From: Straminergon stramineum | Lineage: Eukaryota > Streptophyta > Bryopsida > Hypnales > Calliergonaceae | Length of the DNA stretch: 64,000 nucleotides | Direction: 5' to 3' | Assembly: GCA_963920665.1 (NCBI GenBank) | Contig: OY987267.1 | Coordinates: 24,552,001 to 24,616,000, forward strand | Notes under the pieces: model-generated | What the model was told of the DNA's origin: nothing | Databases searched by the model: none | What the model saw: only the letters and a program-made list of their open reading frames with translations | Shown here: positions 60,795 to 64,000 of the stretch, one piece after another | Layout: each line of letters begins with the position of its first letter | How positions within the stretch are numbered: position 1 is the stretch's first letter | Translations under genes and position numbers: made by a program

Positions 60795-63533
60795 ATGTTG
60801 GATTTTATAAAGGTCGTTATTGTGGCGACTATTTTGCAATGGCTAGTGTCTAGTGTCATAGCGTAGGGCTCACGGTAGCAGGTGGAAAAAAACGCCAGCA
60901 TTTCGTCCATGCATTCGATTGTGACTCACTATGATACCGTGATTATGCTAGACCGGGCCAACATTGGCCCCTCGTAGATCAAGCTTCCTAATGGGAGGTG
61001 CCGCAATCAACCACTGGAGCACATCTCCAAGAATGATTGCTACGCGCATTCCGTCATGTTCAACCCGTCGAATGGCAGAGTGTGGCCTCTCTTCATCTAC
61101 AAGGACACGTGGTGCTCTTCGGGTCAGTTCATGGGCAATGGCATGATGGTGCAGACAGGAGGCGATTTCGAGGGCAACAAAAAGATCAAGTACCTTCTTA
61201 TCTACTTTGAAATGATCATGAATCTCTTCAAATTTGATTCCAATTTTATGACATGGATAGTGATATCAATCATCCTTGAATTACTTAGGCTTCAATTCAG
61301 TGTCACCCAATGGCACGTGAGTTTGTATTCTAATTCATGGACATTGATATCGATCGTCCTTTCATTACTTAGGCTTCACTTACACTGTGTCACCAAATGG
61401 AAAGGGAGTTTGTATTGTGATTGGTATTCGAGATTATGAGGTTGTGTGTTCAATGTTGCGCATCGTTCATGTAGTTTTGAAATGTATGCAAAATCTAACA
61501 GGATTTTTTCTCTACTAGGATGCTTGCGCCGTGCAACGCTGGAGGCACTTGTAACTAGGTAGAAACAACGCACAACTTATCCAAGGGTCACTAGTACTCT
61601 TCCAACCAAATTCTCCCCGGCGGCACTCGTCAGATTGTAGTAGGCGGCCGCAACAAGCCAATGTACTAGTTTGTTCCTCCTCGAAAGGCCATCGAGGGCG
61701 CCTTTCCTCTCAACGTCTTCAACAATTGCTGCGATAACCTCTACCCCTTCGTCTTCTTTCTCCCCAACAATGACCTCTTTGTCTTCACCAATCGTGACTC
61801 AGTCGTCCTCAACTACAACACCAACAAAGTGGTGAAGCAACTTTCTACTATCCCTGGCAATCCCCGGAACTATCCTTCCGACGGCTTCGCGACGATGCTT
61901 CCCTTGAAGGCACCTTACACTTCATCAAAGATTGTGGTGTGCAAAGGGGCGGCAACTAGGGCTTCGAAATCCAGCAACCGGGGGGCTGTGACATCAACGA
62001 GCTGCAGGAGGATCACACTGATTGTGGGAAACCTGAGCTAGGCAATGGAGGAGATGCCGATTAGGCGCATGATGGGCGATATCATTAATTTGCCCACACG
62101 GGAGATTCTGATCGTGAAAGGAGCGCAGTGTGGATACCAGGGTTGGGGGACGGCGGGGACACCGACATTGGTGCCGGTGAAGTATAATGGGGAAGTGCGC
62201 GCTGGGATGTGGTTCTAGAAAATGGCCGCAATAGGCATTTCGAGAATGTACCACAACACGGCCAATTTGTTGGCGGATGGATGTATTCTGGTGGTGGGAA
62301 GTAACACACTAGTTCTACATATACATGGGGGCCTTCCCCACGGAGCTCTGCGTGGAGGTGTTCTCCCCTCCTTACATGGGTGCTAAGTGAGTACCAATGC
62401 ACCTCTGGGACCTCATTTTCCCCTTCCATTTCCTGAAATTGAGATTACTTACATGGTTGCAGGATCTAAGGTAAAACAGCCCATTGCGATTAGAATTAGG
62501 AGTTCATACTCATGGCATGGCTGAAATTTTTTCATTTTTTTCCCACATAAACACAAGTGTGAGAAACAATGAGAAACAATGAGAGCATTTGAAATTATAT
62601 TTTTTTGACAAAGTATGAATTTGCTATGAATTTTTGAAGTGCTTAGCCCATCATGGCCCATAAGAGTCTATAGACTACCCCAGAACCATCAAAATTTGTA
62701 CCCATCATGCTCATCTTACACACCTAAAGCAGTCACAATAATTTCTAATGTGCAAGGCCTAAAAAAGTCACTTCCTACAATGAGATTACACTAAAAAGTT
62801 AGAAGTTCCTAATGTAGTCACTAATCACTCCATTACTGTCAGGTAAAACATTGATTGTGATCCAAATCTCATTTACTAATAAAATCCATGATAGGGTCTG
62901 AAAACCCCCACAATGGGGTGACTTGCTAGGTGACTACTACGGGTCATCTGACCACAATGGGCTGATTTACCTTATCACACCCTTGATCTATCCCAAGTGC
63001 ATCACTACATCCCATTCTTTGTACCAACCTCTCTTTGTACCTACCACTTTCTGTGCATTTTGAGAGCTTACATGTATGAGAGTGGTACATTGTATTGGTA
63101 GTGGTATCTCTGGTAGATTGCTTGCCTGTCTGCATTCTTGTCAAATATTTTTGAGTCGAAAGTGTGATGTGAGGTGTGAAAGAATGCATGTGTTGATGCT
63201 AATGTGCGTTGTGTTTGATTTCACAGCTTTAACAATATCCGTCTTCACATCACGAATGTTCCTGGGTTTGTTGGCTATAAGCAAGTGTTTAGTGTGGGGT
63301 TTACCATTGGGGCTAGGCGAGGTGGATTGGAATGCAACATGTTGAGTGCTCCCTGGTCTACTCACTCGTATATGCAGGGATAGAGGGCCATCAAGCTCCT
63401 TACTTTAGCTCCAGTGAAGGTTGGAAATGCGTGGACTGTAAAGTGTACTGCTCCTCCTTCAACCAGCGTTGCCCCTCAGCAATACTACATTATTTTCCTT
63501 GTGCAGAATGGCATTCCTAATAAGGCCTCATAG
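60795..63533 (+). pseudogene. Galactose/glyoxal oxidase-like pseudogene, three exons, nine in-frame TAG stops
   Basis: Exons 60795-61189, 61519-62386 and 63227-63533 keep clean splice sites and matching phases. The reading still gives a signal peptide (MLDFIKVVIVATILQWLVSS), NASISSMHS, DCYAHSVMFNPSNGRVWP, GGTRQIVVGGRNKP, PRNYPSDGFATMLPL, MEEMPIRRMMGD, ISRMYHNTANLLADG, TELCVEVFSPPYMGA, PWSTHSYMQG and a C-terminal APPSTSVAPQQYYI. This is the plant glyoxal/galactose oxidase family of secreted copper-radical enzymes. It is broken by TAG at 60864, 60876, 60975, 61556, 61592, 61667, 62039, 62216 and 63381, and by two small indels near 62300-62330. No frameshift was seen before 62300, so decay has been almost purely by substitution. 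About 520 codons would be the intact size, typical of the family. Confidence 0.92.
62757..62890. repeat. Dispersed repeat, inverse copy of 8.95-9.31 kb without the MITE
   Basis: Reverse-complemented, this reads TAATGGAGTGATTAGTGAC then ATTAGGAACTTCTAAC and TCATTGTAGGAAGTGAC. The same order flanks the MITE at 9061-9232. It lies inside intron 2 of the oxidase pseudogene and represents the unoccupied target site. Confidence 0.8.
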
Positions 63534-64000
63534 GTCAAAATGGGGTAACTATCTGCTAGTCTAAATTGTGAATATTGAAATATGATGTAGTACACGCACA
63601 AAGGGTGTCCAATTCTATTGGAGAACAATGGTCTTGTAGAGTTGAAATGGACAATTTGGGACATCCTTTGTGAGGTATAGAGAACTTTAGAATAGGATTC
63701 CTTCTTTCACATTCATTCTGATTCTTTTGCCTTCTACGTCAAAGATGTGGTTGGCTTTACTATTCTTTTGGTTCCATGTTACACATCCTTAGTTTGCCTA
63801 GGTCTTTTGTGTAGTTGGAACCTATTTAGAAGCTCTGGAACATGATAGTTGATGAAGGATTTAGGTTTGTAGTTTGAGGAATATTTTGGTAGCCAATTGT
63901 ACATTTTCAATTTGGGCCAGCGAAAAAGAGTTGAAGGATTTTGGGGTCCCATTTGGATCTTTATTGTTTTCCACTATTGTCGAACATAGTTGATCGTTTG
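63534..64000. other. Downstream flank, no gene
   Basis: No ORF or repeat of note is visible before the window ends. Confidence 0.5.

Noticed and set aside
61829..62041. 70-codon ORF that looks like a separate short gene
   Set aside because: It is the middle of the oxidase pseudogene exon 2, bounded by that exon's TAG stops.

Overview
This looks like nuclear DNA of a land plant, probably a non-seed plant such as a moss, liverwort or lycophyte, although the sequence alone does not settle the clade. Genes have GT-AG spliceosomal introns of roughly 85 to 1500 bp. Intergenic DNA is long, AT-rich and full of plant-type transposon debris (Ty1/copia, CACTA-type MITEs, long foldbacks). The recognisable genes belong to plant families: a secreted Ole e 1-like protein, a proton pump interactor, a CDC25/ACR2-type phosphatase or arsenate reductase, a probable plastid P-loop kinase, and a galactose/glyoxal oxidase relic. 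No tRNA, rRNA or CRISPR was recognised.

Layout. 1-10.3 kb is AT-rich and gene-free, with degenerate tandem repeats and a CACTA-type MITE at 9061-9232. 11.0-12.3 kb holds a three-exon secreted Ole e 1-domain gene with an extra C-terminal domain. 12.3-16 kb holds two more MITEs and a 101-bp tandem repeat just upstream of the next gene. 16.2-25.0 kb holds a seven-exon gene for a predicted 2268-residue, acidic, disordered repeat protein, three of whose exons are successive duplicates of one another. 26.2-31.9 kb is a complete, apparently very young Ty1/copia element with identical 180-bp LTRs, a 5-bp target duplication and an unbroken 1523-codon polyprotein. It also carries an opposite-strand ORF whose C-terminus resembles the RNase H1/viroplasmin N-terminal domain.

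32-40 kb is repeat DNA that includes a TTAA-flanked inverted-repeat element family, one copy nested in another. 40.1-44.0 kb holds the proton pump interactor gene, whose first exon appears to lack one base. 44-47.7 kb is repeats. 47.7-49.6 kb holds the CDC25/ACR2-like gene, 51.4-55.9 kb the kinase gene. A near-perfect 1.38-kb palindrome lies at 57.0-58.4 kb. 60.8-63.5 kb is a galactose/glyoxal oxidase pseudogene in which all nine in-frame stops are TAG, consistent with decay by cytosine deamination at CAG/CTG sites.

The genes do not form a pathway or operon; each is an independent plus-strand unit. The best candidates for something undescribed are the antisense ORF of the copia element, the serially duplicated exons of the 16-25 kb gene, the TTAA/CCCCTAAAGGAC element family, and the amber-only decay of the oxidase pseudogene. 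Splice sites were placed by eye from reading-frame continuity and GT/AG consensus; no searches or alignments were run.
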